Shown: piece after piece, positions 1-10,564 of the stretch
Numbering within the stretch: the stretch's first letter is position 1
How the letters are laid out: every line of letters begins with the position of its first letter
DNA from: Spongilla lacustris
Taxonomy: Eukaryota; Porifera; Demospongiae; Spongillida; Spongillidae
Reading direction: 5' to 3'
Length of the DNA: 64,000 bases
Assembly (NCBI GenBank): GCA_949361645.1
Contig: OX442427.1
Span: forward strand, 5,692,757-5,756,756
Translations under genes and position numbers: made by a program
The notes under the pieces: model-generated
Told to the model about the DNA's origin: nothing
Database searches by the model: none
Seen by the model: only the letters and a program-made list of their open reading frames with translations

Positions 1-30
1 TTTGCAGACAGTATTTTCAACACCCAGGTG

Positions 31-79
<49 letters not shown>

Positions 80-270
80 AATTAGAGTTTGATTTGATAC
101 GTACTTACGTACAATTGTACGTACATGCATACATACGTATATGATATGTTTGCATAGGGTTCATTTTTGTGCCATTTATGCACTACATGTAGGTGTATTC
201 TCTGATAGGTGTTCTCTACCCAACTGATGACCGAAGTGCTCCAGCTATTGCACTTTTCAAGTTCTTTCAG
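1..270 (+). CDS. Possible small exons of an unrecognised gene (very tentative)
   Basis: Two short stretches look like exons. At 8-27 a 20-nt piece is preceded by TTTGCAG and followed by GTGACT. At 209-270 a piece preceded by GATAG can be read without a stop as VLYPTDDRSAPAIALFKFFQ, and it ends CAG before a GTGTGT repeat that could serve as donor. The two join in one open frame. I do not recognise the protein. They could be part of the same + strand membrane protein gene suggested at 2479-2534 and 8265-10564. No start codon is visible. Confidence 0.2.
33..78. repeat. (TG)n microsatellite
   Basis: Uninterrupted TG dinucleotides, about 23 copies. Confidence 0.97.
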
Positions 271-337
271 GTGTGTGTGTGTTCGTGCATGTGTGTGTGT
301 GTGTTAATGGTGTGTGTGTTCGTGCATGTGTGTGTGT

Positions 338-470
338 GTGTGTAAGTGTGAGTGTGTGTAAGTGTGAGTGTGTGTAAGTGTGAGTGTGTGTAAGTGTGAG
401 TGTGTGTAAGTGTGAGTGTGTGTAAGTGTGAGTGTGTGTAAGTGTGAGTGTGTGTAAGTGTGAGTGTGTT
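338..470. repeat. 16-bp minisatellite, about 8 copies
   Basis: Unit TGTGTGTAAGTGTGAG repeated head to tail with almost no divergence, inside a wider TG-rich tract from about 271 to 500. Confidence 0.95.
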
Positions 471-630
471 CATGCGTGTGGGTGTGTTCATGTGTGTGAG
501 TGCATTTGTATTATATCTTTGGAGGCATTTAGGGGTCATCTGCACAAGATAAGTGGAAGGTTTGTCTAACGTTTTGTATACATGTACATTTATACCTCTC
601 CATATGACCTCCATTGGATGACACGCATTA

Positions 631-1035
631 GCCCCTCTGGCATTGGCCCCTCTAGCATTGGCCCCTCTTGCATTGGCCCCTCTAGCATTGGCCCCTCTTG
701 CATTGGCCCCTCTAGCATTGGCCCCTCTAGCATTGGCCCCTCTTGCATTGGCCCCTCTAGCATTGGCCCCTCTTGCATTGGCCCCTCTAGCATTGGCCCC
801 TCTTGCATTGGCCCCTCTAGCATTGGCCCCTCTAGCATTGGCCCCTCTTGCATTGGCCCCTCTTGCATTGGCCCCTCTTGCATTGGCCCCTCTTGCATTG
901 GCCCCTCTTGCATTGGCCCCTCTTGCATTGGCCCCTCTTGCATTGGCCCCTCTTGCATTGGCCCCTCTTGCATTGGCCCCTCTTGCATTGGCCCCTCTTG
1001 CATTGGCCCCTCTTGCATTGGCTCCTATTGCCCTT
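631..1035. repeat. 15-bp minisatellite, about 27 copies, two unit variants
   Basis: Unit GCCCCTCTWGCATTG. The A and T variants (CTAG or CTTG) are interspersed in the first half (to about 840), and only the T variant occurs after that. Because 15 is divisible by three and the unit lacks stops, several frames on both strands are open (for example repeating GANAR or LAPLA). These are not evidence of a gene. Confidence 0.97.
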
Positions 1036-1100
1036 GTTTTAGTTTGAGGGTCACACTTTGTCATACTTTTGCATATATGTGTGCAGCTTTTATGCTCACA

Positions 1101-2340
1101 TCACTTGTCTGTGTGTGCATGTTTACTTGTCTGTGTGTGCACGTGTATTTGTCTGTGTGTGCATGTGTACTTGTCTGTGTGTGCATGTGTACTTGTCTGT
1201 GTGTGCATGTGTACTTGTCTGTGTGTGCATGTGTACTTGTCTGTGTGTGCATGTGTACTTGTCTGTGTGTGCATGTGTACTTGTCTGTGTGTGCATGTGT
1301 ACTTGTCTGTGTGCATGTGTACTTGTCTGCGTGTGCATGTGTACTTGTCTGCGTGTGCATGTGTACTTGTCTGCGTGTGCATGTGTACTTGTCTGCGTGT
1401 GCATGTGTACTTGTCTGCGTGTGCATGTGTACTTGTCTGCGTGTGCATGTGTACTTGTCTGCGTGTGCATGTGTACTTGTCTGCGTGTGCATGTGTACTT
1501 GTCTGCGTGTGCATGTGTACTTGTCTGTGTTTATAGCGTGTATTGTGTGTGTGCATGTGTACTTGTCTGTGTGTATAGCGTGTATTGTGTGTGCATGTGT
1601 ACTTGTCTGTGTGTATAGCGTGTATTGTGTGTGTGCATGTGTACTTGTCTGTGTGTATAGCGTGTATTGTGTGTGTGCATGTGTACTTGTCTGTGTGTAT
1701 AGCGTGTATTGTGTGTGTGCATGTGTACTTGTCTGTGTGTATAGCGTGTATTGTGTGTGTGCATGTGTACTTGTCTGTGTGTGCATGTGTACTTGTCTGT
1801 GTGTGCATGTGTACTTGTCTGTGTGTGCATGTGTACTTGTCTGTGTGTGCATGTGTACTTGTCTGCGTGTGCATGTGTACTTGTCTGTGTGTTCATGTGT
1901 ACTTGTCTGTGTGTGCATGTGTACTTGTCTGCGTGTGCATGTGTACTTGTCTGCGTGTGCATGTGTACTTGTCTGTGTGTGCATGTGTACTTGTCTGTGT
2001 GTGCATGTGTACTTGTCTGTGTGTGCATGTGTACTTGTCTGTGTGCATGTGTACTTGTCTGTGTGTGCATGTGTACTTGTCTGCGTGTGCATGTGTACTT
2101 GTCTGCGTGTGCATGTGTACTTGTCTGCGTGTGCATGTGTACTTGTCTGTGTGTGCATGTGTACTTGTGTGTGTGTGTGCATGTGTACTTGTCTGTGTGC
2201 ATAGCGTGTATTGTGTGTGGGCATGTGTACTTGTCTGTGTGTGCATGTGTACTTGTCTGTGTGTGTACCTTGTATTGTGTTTGTGTGCATGTGTACATGT
2301 ACTTGTCTGTGTATAGCGTGTATTGTGTGTGCATGTGTAC
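1101..2340. repeat. 22-bp TG-rich minisatellite with an embedded 42-bp higher-order unit
   Basis: The basic unit is about TGTCTGTGTGTGCATGTGTACT, with GTGT/GCGT variants grouped in blocks. Between about 1525 and 1760 a longer 42-bp unit containing ATAGCGTGTATTG is repeated six times at steps of 42, 40, 42, 42 and 42 bp; single related units recur near 2200 and 2310. Long Cys/Val and His/Thr ORFs across it are repeat artefacts. Confidence 0.95.
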
Positions 2341-2478
2341 ACACATGGTGATGACCTACAATCCATTGCAAACTTGAAATTCATGAACTGCATAGTTGTT
2401 TTTACACATGCTTGTACACTGTACACATTCTTGCCCTCTTCCTCCTCCCCATCCACTCTGTTTAGTCCTTGACTGCAG

Positions 2479-2534
2479 CTGTTGGGTTTCTGACATCCAC
2501 TTTTCTTGTTCTCAAGTGGCAGCTGTTGATCCTG
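2479..2534 (+). CDS. Candidate exon encoding a hydrophobic helix
   Basis: 56 nt lie between a good acceptor (GACTGCAG) and a good donor (GTAAGC). One frame reads two bases plus 18 codons, VGFLTSTFLVLKWQLLIL, which looks like a transmembrane segment. Another frame (CWVSDIHFSCSQV...) is also open and recalls the SDIH signature of metallophosphoesterases, so the frame is uncertain. It may belong with the candidate exons at 209-270 and 8265-10564. Confidence 0.28.
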
Positions 2535-2690
2535 GTAAGCATGTGGTGTGTGTATGTATGTGTGTATGTGGTGTATGTGTGTGTAGTGGTGTGTGTGTAT
2601 TGTGTGTATGTGTGTATGTGTGTTGTGTATGTGGTGTGTGTGGTGTTTTGTGTGTTTGTGTGTGTGGTGTTTTGTGTATGTGTGTGTGTA

Positions 2691-2721
<31 letters not shown>

Positions 2722-2735
2722 TGATATGTGCGTGT
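2535..2735. repeat. TG-rich low-complexity tract
   Basis: Irregular mix of TGTG, TATG and GGTG steps ending in a pure (TG)n run. No unit longer than about 30 bp repeats cleanly. Confidence 0.9.
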
Positions 2736-3250
2736 TTTGTTTTACTAGTGGGGCCATACACCTGTTGAGCGTGTAGGATAGGTTGATGTACTTAGACAGT
2801 CATTCTAGCTGTTATCGGATAATAAATGTTTTACTCTGTAGTAGCATGTGTACTTATAAGCACATGTACAATGTACAGGTACGCTGTAGCTTTTAAATGT
2901 GTACATGTACAATGGTAACCAGTGTGTTTACAATATACTGGCTTTTCTGTTTGCACAACCAAATAACTTCCCATTTAGTTACATGTCCAAATGGCTGGCA
3001 TTGTGAATACAGAGTGTTTACATGTCTGGTTGGGAGTGGTGTTCTGTTTTGACAGGTCCAGATGTAGTGTACATGTATTCAGATCTTGTGCCCTTGCAGG
3101 GTTACATTGTTTAGTGTAACCAATGGAATTGTTGCTTTTATTGTTGTGAAAACATGAGGATACCTCCTTAATTGAGTTATGTCCACTTTGGGAGGAGCTC
3201 TGGTATCTAAAAAAAACAATAACAATACAACAAAATGTATACATGTAACC

Positions 3251-3495
3251 TGATGTCTGAGCCCTGCCTCCAGCCCAATCTGATTGATGTCTGAGCCCTG
3301 CCTCCAGCCCAATCTGATTGATGACTGAGCCCTGCCTCCAGCCCAATCTGATTAATGACTGAGCCCTGCCTCCAGCCCAATCTGATTGATGACTGAGCCC
3401 TGCCTCCAGCCCAATCTGATTAATGACTGAGCCCTGCCTCCAGCCCAATCTGATTAATGACTGAGCCCTGCCTCCAGCCCAATCTGATTGATGAC
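3251..3495. repeat. 34-bp minisatellite, 7 copies
   Basis: Units starting TGATGACTGAGCCCTGCC step at exactly 34 bp (GCCCTG at 3261, 3295, 3329, 3363, 3397, 3431, 3465). The last four copies recur at about 5093-5222 as part of the large duplication, whose left breakpoint falls inside this array. Confidence 0.95.
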
Positions 3496-3558
3496 AGTCA
3501 CTACTATGTAGGCTTCTCTTGATCTTTGCAGGAGTGCCCAAACACTTAGTGCTACCCC

Positions 3559-3815
3559 ATGTAATAGGTACATGGGTGTGCCCTAAGGCCTGGCCCCACC
3601 CCTGTGTGCATGTAGATGTAATAGGTACATGGGTGTGCCCTAAGACCTGGCCCCACCCCTGTGTGCATGTACGTGTACGTGTAATAGGTACACAGGTGTG
3701 CCCTAAGGCCTGGCCCCACTCCCATGTACATGTAATAAGTACACAGGTGTGCCCTAAGGCCTGGCCCCACCGCTGTGTGCATGTACATGTAATACGTACA
3801 CAGGTGTACCCTTAA
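3559..3815. repeat. Minisatellite with five units of about 50-60 bp
   Basis: Each unit contains GTGTGCCCTAAGGCCTGG followed by CCCAC and a CATGTA-rich spacer. The same array is present at 5286-5542 within the duplicated copy. Confidence 0.9.
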
Positions 3816-4047
3816 GGCATGACCCTATTCGCTAGGTTACTTCATCTAACTAATATTGCAAGTTATTATTTTTTAACCTACATTATATGGTTGTGGCTGT
3901 TGTACTAAAGCATAAGTATTATTATTTTTCAGGTCTGCAACATTAGGCATTAGTTTATGGAATAATATCACAAATCTGATAAGAGTGTTGTGTTGATAAA
4001 CTAAATATTGAAAGTGTGAGGTTTTCTATGACATAATAATTATTCAC

Positions 4048-4902
4048 AATTTCAATAGTGCTGTTTTGAGATGGTAGAGCTTTTAAATAACTGTATCGAC
4101 AAGAATTCCTGACTTGACATTGCATTTAGCTGTTAGATAGAAAACAGGTGTCTGCACAAGAAACTTTTAACCAACAAATTTAGTAGGTAACCTGTTCCCT
4201 AACATATTTATCCGAACTTTGAGCTTCCATTTTTGAATGAATAATGTTTAATTATTGACATATCTCAAGTGATTAAGGTATAAGTAGGGCTGAAGTTGGT
4301 GGTGGCGATCAATTTGTAAACGGTTTCTTTTTTGAGCCAGATTCAATGCATTTCCTTCATTAAGTCCAGTAACACTAAGGGTTGGTGTTGCAGCATCAAG
4401 AGCTTAGGAAGATTTGAAGCGAAAGAAGAAGAATCCCCAAAGCTGCTAGTTCGATAAAGTGACTCTAGCTCCTTGGCAGCATTTTAAATTAGTTCTGATG
4501 CAGTTCTGCGATTATTCGCTTCATACAGCACCCAAGTCAAACTAACGGTCCCCCTCCAGAGCTCCCTTTGCCTCAAATCTTCCCAAGCCTCTGATGCTGC
4601 AACGCTATCTCTTTGGGGTTACTGGACTTGAAAAAGGGCATTGTGTTAGGCTTTACCATTTTACGCATTGATCGCCACCACCAACTCCTGCCAAACTCAT
4701 TTATAACTAAAACGCTATTCATTTGAGAATGAAAACCCAAAGTTTAGATGAATGTTTTATGTAAAGGTTAACTATTACACATGTTGGTTGAGAGTTTCTT
4801 GTGCCGACATCTCTCTAACAGCTAACTGTAATATTCCATTAGGAATTCTTGTCAAATGTGGCTATCTGAAAACTTTACCACCTCCAAATAGTACTATTTT
4901 AG
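4048..4902. mobile_element. Diverged foldback (long inverted repeat) element, duplicated at about 5775-6629
   Basis: Two arms of about 400 bp are imperfect reverse complements. Examples are GACAAGAATTCCT near 4097 versus AGGAATTCTTGTC near 4840, and GGTGGTGGCGATCA near 4300 versus TGATCGCCACCACC near 4670. The centre is near 4480. No ORF is present, so a MITE or foldback element is likely. End positions are approximate. Confidence 0.75.
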
Positions 4903-5092
4903 ATTAAAACTACATGTACATGTACAATGTTTTCCTGCATTAAAATTTTGACTCCGATAATCGATGGAGCCATTGACATTTGCATAACGGTGGAGAAATG
5001 GACTAAAACCTTATCAACCCCTTATCACTTGATGTCCCATACAAAGGACAAATGTCTTGTATAAGGGCAATTTTTGAAGCCCTTTTATACGG

Positions 5093-6819
5093 CTGCCTCC
5101 AGCCCAATCTGATTGATGACTGAGCCCTGCCTCCAGCCCAATCTGATTAATGACTGAGCCCTGCCTCCAGCCCAATCTGATTAATGACTGAGCCCTGCCT
5201 CCAGCCCAATCTGATTGATGACAGTCACTACTATGTAGGCTTCTCTTGATCTTTGCAGGAGTGCCCAAACACTTAGTGCTACCCCATGTAATAGGTACAT
5301 GGGTGTGCCCTAAGGCCTGGCCCCACCCCTGTGTGCATGTAGATGTAATAGGTACATGGGTGTGCCCTAAGACCTGGCCCCACCCCTGTGTGCATGTACG
5401 TGTACGTGTAATAGGTACACAGGTGTGCCCTAAGGCCTGGCCCCACTCCCATGTACATGTAATAAGTACACAGGTGTGCCCTAAGGCCTGGCCCCACCGC
5501 TGTGTGCATGTACATGTAATACGTACACAGGTGTACCCTTAAGGCATGACCCTATTCGCTAGGTTACTTCATCTAACTAATATTGCAAGTTATTATTTTT
5601 TAACCTACATTATATGGTTGTGGCTGTTGTACTAAAGCATAAGTATTATTATTTTTCAGGTCTGCAACATTAGGCATTAGTTTATGGAATAATATCACAA
5701 ATCTGATAAGAGTGTTGTGTTGATAAACTAAATATTGAAAGTGTGAGGTTTTCTATGACATAATAATTATTCACAATTTCAATAGTGCTGTTTTGAGATG
5801 GTAGAGCTTTTAAATAACTGTATCGACAAGAATTCCTGACTTGACATTGCATTTAGCTGTTAGATAGAAAACAGGTGTCTGCACAAGAAACTTTTAACCA
5901 ACAAATTTAGTAGGTAACCTGTTCCCTAACATATTTATCCGAACTTTGAGCTTCCATTTTTGAATGAATAATGTTTAATTATTGACATATCTCAAGTGAT
6001 TAAGGTATAAGTAGGGCTGAAGTTGGTGGTGGCGATCAATTTGTAAACGGTTTCTTTTTTGAGCCAGATTCAATGCATTTCCTTCATTAAGTCCAGTAAC
6101 ACTAAGGGTTGGTGTTGCAGCATCAAGAGCTTAGGAAGATTTGAAGCGAAAGAAGAAGAATCCCCAAAGCTGCTAGTTCGATAAAGTGACTCTAGCTCCT
6201 TGGCAGCATTTTAAATTAGTTCTGATGCAGTTCTGCGATTATTCGCTTCATACAGCACCCAAGTCAAACTAACGGTCCCCCTCCAGAGCTCCCTTTGCCT
6301 CAAATCTTCCCAAGCCTCTGATGCTGCAACGCTATCTCTTTGGGGTTACTGGACTTGAAAAAGGGCATTGTGTTAGGCTTTACCATTTTACGCATTGATC
6401 GCCACCACCAACTCCTGCCAAACTCATTTATAACTAAAACGCTATTCATTTGAGAATGAAAACCCAAAGTTTAGATGAATGTTTTATGTAAAGGTTAACT
6501 ATTACACATGTTGGTTGAGAGTTTCTTGTGCCGACATCTCTCTAACAGCTAACTGTAATATTCCATTAGGAATTCTTGTCAAATGTGGCTATCTGAAAAC
6601 TTTACCACCTCCAAATAGTACTATTTTAGATTAAAACTACATGTACATGTACAATGTTTTCCTGCATTAAAATTTTGACTCCGATAATCGATGGAGCCAT
6701 TGACATTTGCATAACGGTGGAGAAATGGACTAAAACCTTATCAACCCCTTATCACTTGATGTCCCATACAAAGGACAAATGTCTTGTATAAGGGCAATTT
6801 TTGAAGCCCTTTTATACGG
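5093..6819. repeat. 1,727-bp tandem duplication, copy B
   Basis: Second copy. The junction reads TTTATACGG then CTGCCTCC. Copy B ends with the same TTTATACGG but continues into the complete foldback element (6742-7155), while copy A stops there. The duplication therefore post-dates the foldback insertion, or is an assembly artefact. Confidence 0.95.
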
Positions 6820-7155
6820 CACCTCAATAAACTAAAAATGGTAGCTCTCGAGTTACTCTCACTGGTGGTGCGTCTTTTATAAAGGTTAACAGAAAAGATT
6901 GGGAGGTGTAGGTCAAAGCATAACTTAATTCATTAATTATTTGAGACATGTGTACCTCTTGCGCGTATGCTTTGACCTACACCTCCCAATCTTTTCTGTT
7001 AACCTTTATAAAAGACACACCATCAGTGAGAGTAACTCGAGAGCTGCCATTTTTCGTACAAAGTTTATTGAGGTGACGTATGAAAAGGGCTTCAAAAATT
7101 GCCCTTATACAAGACATTTGTCCTTCATACGGGACATCAGGTGATAAGTGGTTAA
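6742..7155. mobile_element. Foldback element, arms of about 181 and 190 bp, 43-bp spacer
   Basis: The left arm 6742-6922 and right arm 6966-7155 are near-perfect reverse complements, including ACCTCCCAATCTTTTCTG and its complement and the ACTCGAGAG motif. The arms differ by a few substitutions and small indels. Non-coding; probably a MITE. Confidence 0.88.
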
Positions 7156-7958
7156 GTCATGTGACAACTTCACACTTTGTTGTCATATTGTTTAACGACA
7201 TAACACTAATTAGATTTGTGATATGATTCTCCCTTGTTCCAAACACTAAAGCCAAACGTTGAAGACATGAAAAAAATTATGCTCTCACAGCACAAAACCT
7301 GACAACATTGTATTGCACCCAAATGCAGTACAATCTTGTTACATGTAGATTCGTCAATTTTCGCTACTTAAAATCCGTGGCAATGGCTGTATATGGGTAT
7401 ATACATGTATGTGCCCTGTCTCTCTCCAGAGTGTATCTTTTGGTATTGCTTATTGTTCTTCAATTCAAAAAAGTGGTGTGGATGTGGTCTATTCCCCCCC
7501 CCCCCCCCCTCCCCCCCAATGAAAAAAAATACCCACGTGTATCACAAAATTTGTACTTGATGTTTTGGACACTATAATTTTATCAAAACTGAAATGAAAA
7601 GAAGATAGGTGACTTTTGAACACTTATTTCAATGTAACTGAAGCTATAGAGATAAAGGAATCCTGAAGGAGTTACGTGTTTGTAGGTATTATACTGAAAT
7701 ATCTTAAAACCCAAATTTATATATCCTTGTACTATGTCTTGGGTGAACTAAAAAAAAAATGCACAAATGAGTATAAATTGGTGCACGATTATCTCATACC
7801 ACTGACAAGAGGTACAAAGCTCCAATGTAGCAGTACAACTCTTACATGTACATGAGGCAGACAATAGTCTTCTGATAACACTTACAGTGTAACTAGTAGA
7901 GTGCATGCTAACTGCACATGTTAGACCACCAACATTAGCAACTTATGTTTCCATTGGA
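7156..7958. other. No gene seen
   Basis: AT-rich sequence with a C tract at 7494-7517 and no convincing exon or repeat family. Confidence 0.5.
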
Positions 7959-8033
7959 GTATCCACTGGTTACTATGAGTATCCACTGGTTACTATGAGT
8001 ATCTACTGGTTACTATGAGTATCCACTGGTTAG
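7959..8033. repeat. 20-bp tandem repeat, about 4 copies
   Basis: Unit GTATCCACTGGTTACTATGA, with units starting at 7959, 7979, 7999 and 8019. One unit has C to T and the last is partial. Confidence 0.95.
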
Positions 8034-8264
8034 TGTTTCCAAGTGTTGGCTTGTCTTCATTTGTACAGCGTTTGGCACTAGTTACAACAACTTGTACAAA
8101 TTTGCAGACATAAAATTGTGTGTTTAATTATGTAATGAAGTTATGGGTATATATGGCTTGGAGTTTACGTACATGTGTATGTTAGAAGCCTGAGCTGCTT
8201 GCCATTGAGCAAGAAAAAGTTATGGCAACACTTGAATTTGTCCACCATAAGCTTTTCTTTACAG

Positions 8265-10343
8265 TGCACGAGTACAAAATCATTAGGTTAAGTCTACATG
8301 TACATGTATGTCCTGTGTTACAGCCAATGGTATGTCATATCCTATATTTGAGCACCACATTCTTCACTGGACGTATTACTAGTATCACCATGCCCCTGTC
8401 GTCTGAGACGAGATATTAGAGGGCATCCAATGTGCACTCCAGTTAGAGTCTAAACCTATCTCTTACATGTGTATGTTGCTAACCTGAACAAAACTCTTCT
8501 CTTCAGCCATTCCAAATGTGCGTGTAATTTATTCAGTTTTCATGTGAGTGGGTAGGTGATACCCATTATTTATGTGAGATCATTAATAGCATGTGTGTTG
8601 TGTGTATGGGTGTGAAGGATCAAAAGTGACTATTTAAAAAGTCACATTAAGTGAATTACTTATGTTCGTATTAAATTGTACATACTTCATACAACCGGTG
8701 GGTGCTGGCAACTAATATTGTATGGCAACAATTGCTTTTAAGTACACTTGCACACTAAATAGTCACCAGAGCTCTGCACATGATTTAGGATCCCCTCAAG
8801 CCCATCCCAGGCCTAGCACTTAAGGGCACTACTAAAGGCCCGAGAGATTCTAAATCATGTGGATCACTATGGTTTCAAATATACTTGTACATGTACAGCA
8901 TAATGAAATGTGATTTTTCAATTGCGGGTATCTGATTTATAGTACCAGTCAGAAAAGTTTCCCACCATAGAGTGCTTTTTCTACGATGATACGCTAGGCA
9001 CGTACAGTAGTTAGCGTACGACATTATTGCGCTAGCGCAGTACGTCTCTATGCTGACTATGCATATCAGCGTTGCCATGATTACATGGCACGAAATATAC
9101 ACCATTCTTTCAAAGCTGCTGGTACTTGTGTTCACGCGATAAAGCGGCCATATTCTACTACCCGGTTAATCTAATTGGGGACGAGTTTTGAATGGATTGG
9201 AGTGTGCTTAATTTTTTTTTTATAAAAGAAGTAAAGTATACTCATGCACTACAGTAGGCCTACTGTCCAGAGCCAAGTTCAAAGCATTAGTTATTCAGAC
9301 ACATGGTACATATATTGCAGGCGTTATTCGGTTAGATAGCAACTATTACATGTAACAGAGCAACTCTAGTGCTACTATTGTGCGCAAACGCATTTACCAT
9401 TTGGCCTACAACAACCGCGCGCTGGCGATTGCGTTTGCAAATGTTACGCGAATCAATTATTAAAACTGTGTATAATTTAGAACCATAAATATGTGCACAT
9501 GATAAGTCCTACCAAAGATTGCTAGCTCGGTAAGATACTACCGATATACATTTCCCCTTCCTTTTAGCTATGTTCTGTTTATTATATTACCTTTAAAAAT
9601 CATGTCCATTACACTTTTCATTCATTTTTTTATTCATTAATTATTCACACGCAATACGGGTGTTATTCGTTTCTCGCAAGTTGTATTCATAGTCCATTGC
9701 TGTACAAAACAATTATTTTTAAAGAACTCATTATAAAAACAGGTGATGACCTGTGCAAATGTTGGGGACGAGTAGGGGACAACCTGAGGTTGGGTAGAAA
9801 AATCACTGCGAACTATGCGCTCAATGTTTACGCGAACTTCGCTACTCAGTACCCGTAGCTACAGTGTTACGTTACGATGCTATGCCACAATAATTAAACT
9901 ATGCTGCTGAACGTAGGGAAAAAAATTTCTGACTGGTACTGTATGTAGAAACCTAGTCCCAGGATACCCAACCTCTGGCACTAAGAGTACATGTACAGCT
10001 GCTACATGTACATTGGTACTTGCTCTGCATGGTGTGATAATGTCTCGTCTGCTAAGACAGAGAATATACAATGTACCTTAGCAGTTCTGACATCATTAAT
10101 ACAGAAATACCCAATACATCGATCAGTTCATCTGTAGTGATAAGAAGCATTTCTTACGAGTTGGATGTTCTTTGTGTCCTATGTGTGAGAAATGTAAAAT
10201 GGAACTGTGAAGAGATGTTAGCCAAAAGTGTACCATTACAACATGTTGTCCCTCTGGACACTCCTTACACTACATGCACATGCAGCATGTAAACAAATAG
10301 TACAAATAGAACCAGAGCTGCTATTATTATTTTTTGGGCACTT

Positions 10344-10439
<96 letters not shown>

Positions 10440-10564
10440 AGCACTTGAGTGGTCCACTTACGGTGTCAAACTACCTTCAGGTTGTGCTGGCTACTGGAGG
10501 TACTCTCTCCTTTGCTGTGGTCGAGTGGAGGCACTACAAGAAGCCACAACCAGGCTCTATTTAA
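8265..10564 (+). CDS. Candidate exons of an unrecognised membrane protein, with a C-terminal exon
   Basis: Three short stretches have splice-like borders. 8265-8286 follows TTCTTTACAG and precedes GTTAAG. 8507-8543 follows CTTCTCTTCAG and precedes a consensus GTGAGT donor. 10481-10564 follows CTACCTTCAG and ends in TAA. The last reads 27 codons, starting VVLATGGTLSFAVVEW and ending KPQPGSI: a hydrophobic helix with a short basic tail, as at the C-terminus of a type I or multi-pass membrane protein. I cannot identify the family, and the exon chain is not proven because other exons in between may be missing. Confidence 0.3.
8544..10342. other. No further gene features seen
   Basis: AT-rich, with scattered TACATGTA palindromes near 8888, 9987 and 10005. 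The short open frames are not flanked by splice signals. GTACCAGTCAGAAA at 8941 recurs inverted at about 9929-9941 (TTTCTGACTGGTAC), perhaps a dispersed-repeat edge. Confidence 0.4.
10347..10437. repeat. (GT)n microsatellite
   Basis: About 45 GT dinucleotides, lying just upstream of the candidate C-terminal exon at 10481. Confidence 0.97.

Larger units (their letters stand above)
3366..5092. repeat. 1,727-bp tandem duplication, copy A
   Basis: This stretch is repeated immediately downstream at an offset of exactly 1,727 bp. By eye the copies appear identical everywhere I compared. It contains part of the 34-bp array, the 50-60 bp array, an 855-bp foldback, and the outer part of the left arm of another foldback. 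I see no gene in it. Confidence 0.95.

Noticed and set aside
267..1064. Long ORFs with GANAR, LAPLA, EGPMQ and SIGPS repeats
   Set aside because: They are translations of a 15-bp satellite without stops. Several frames on both strands are open, and there is no signal, splice or composition support.
1058..2377. Several long Cys/Val-rich and His/Thr-rich ORFs
   Set aside because: Products of the 22-bp TG-rich minisatellite; open on both strands.
3246..6800. CRISPR-like array (regular 34-bp repeats)
   Set aside because: The units are directly adjacent with no unique spacers, and the DNA is eukaryotic.
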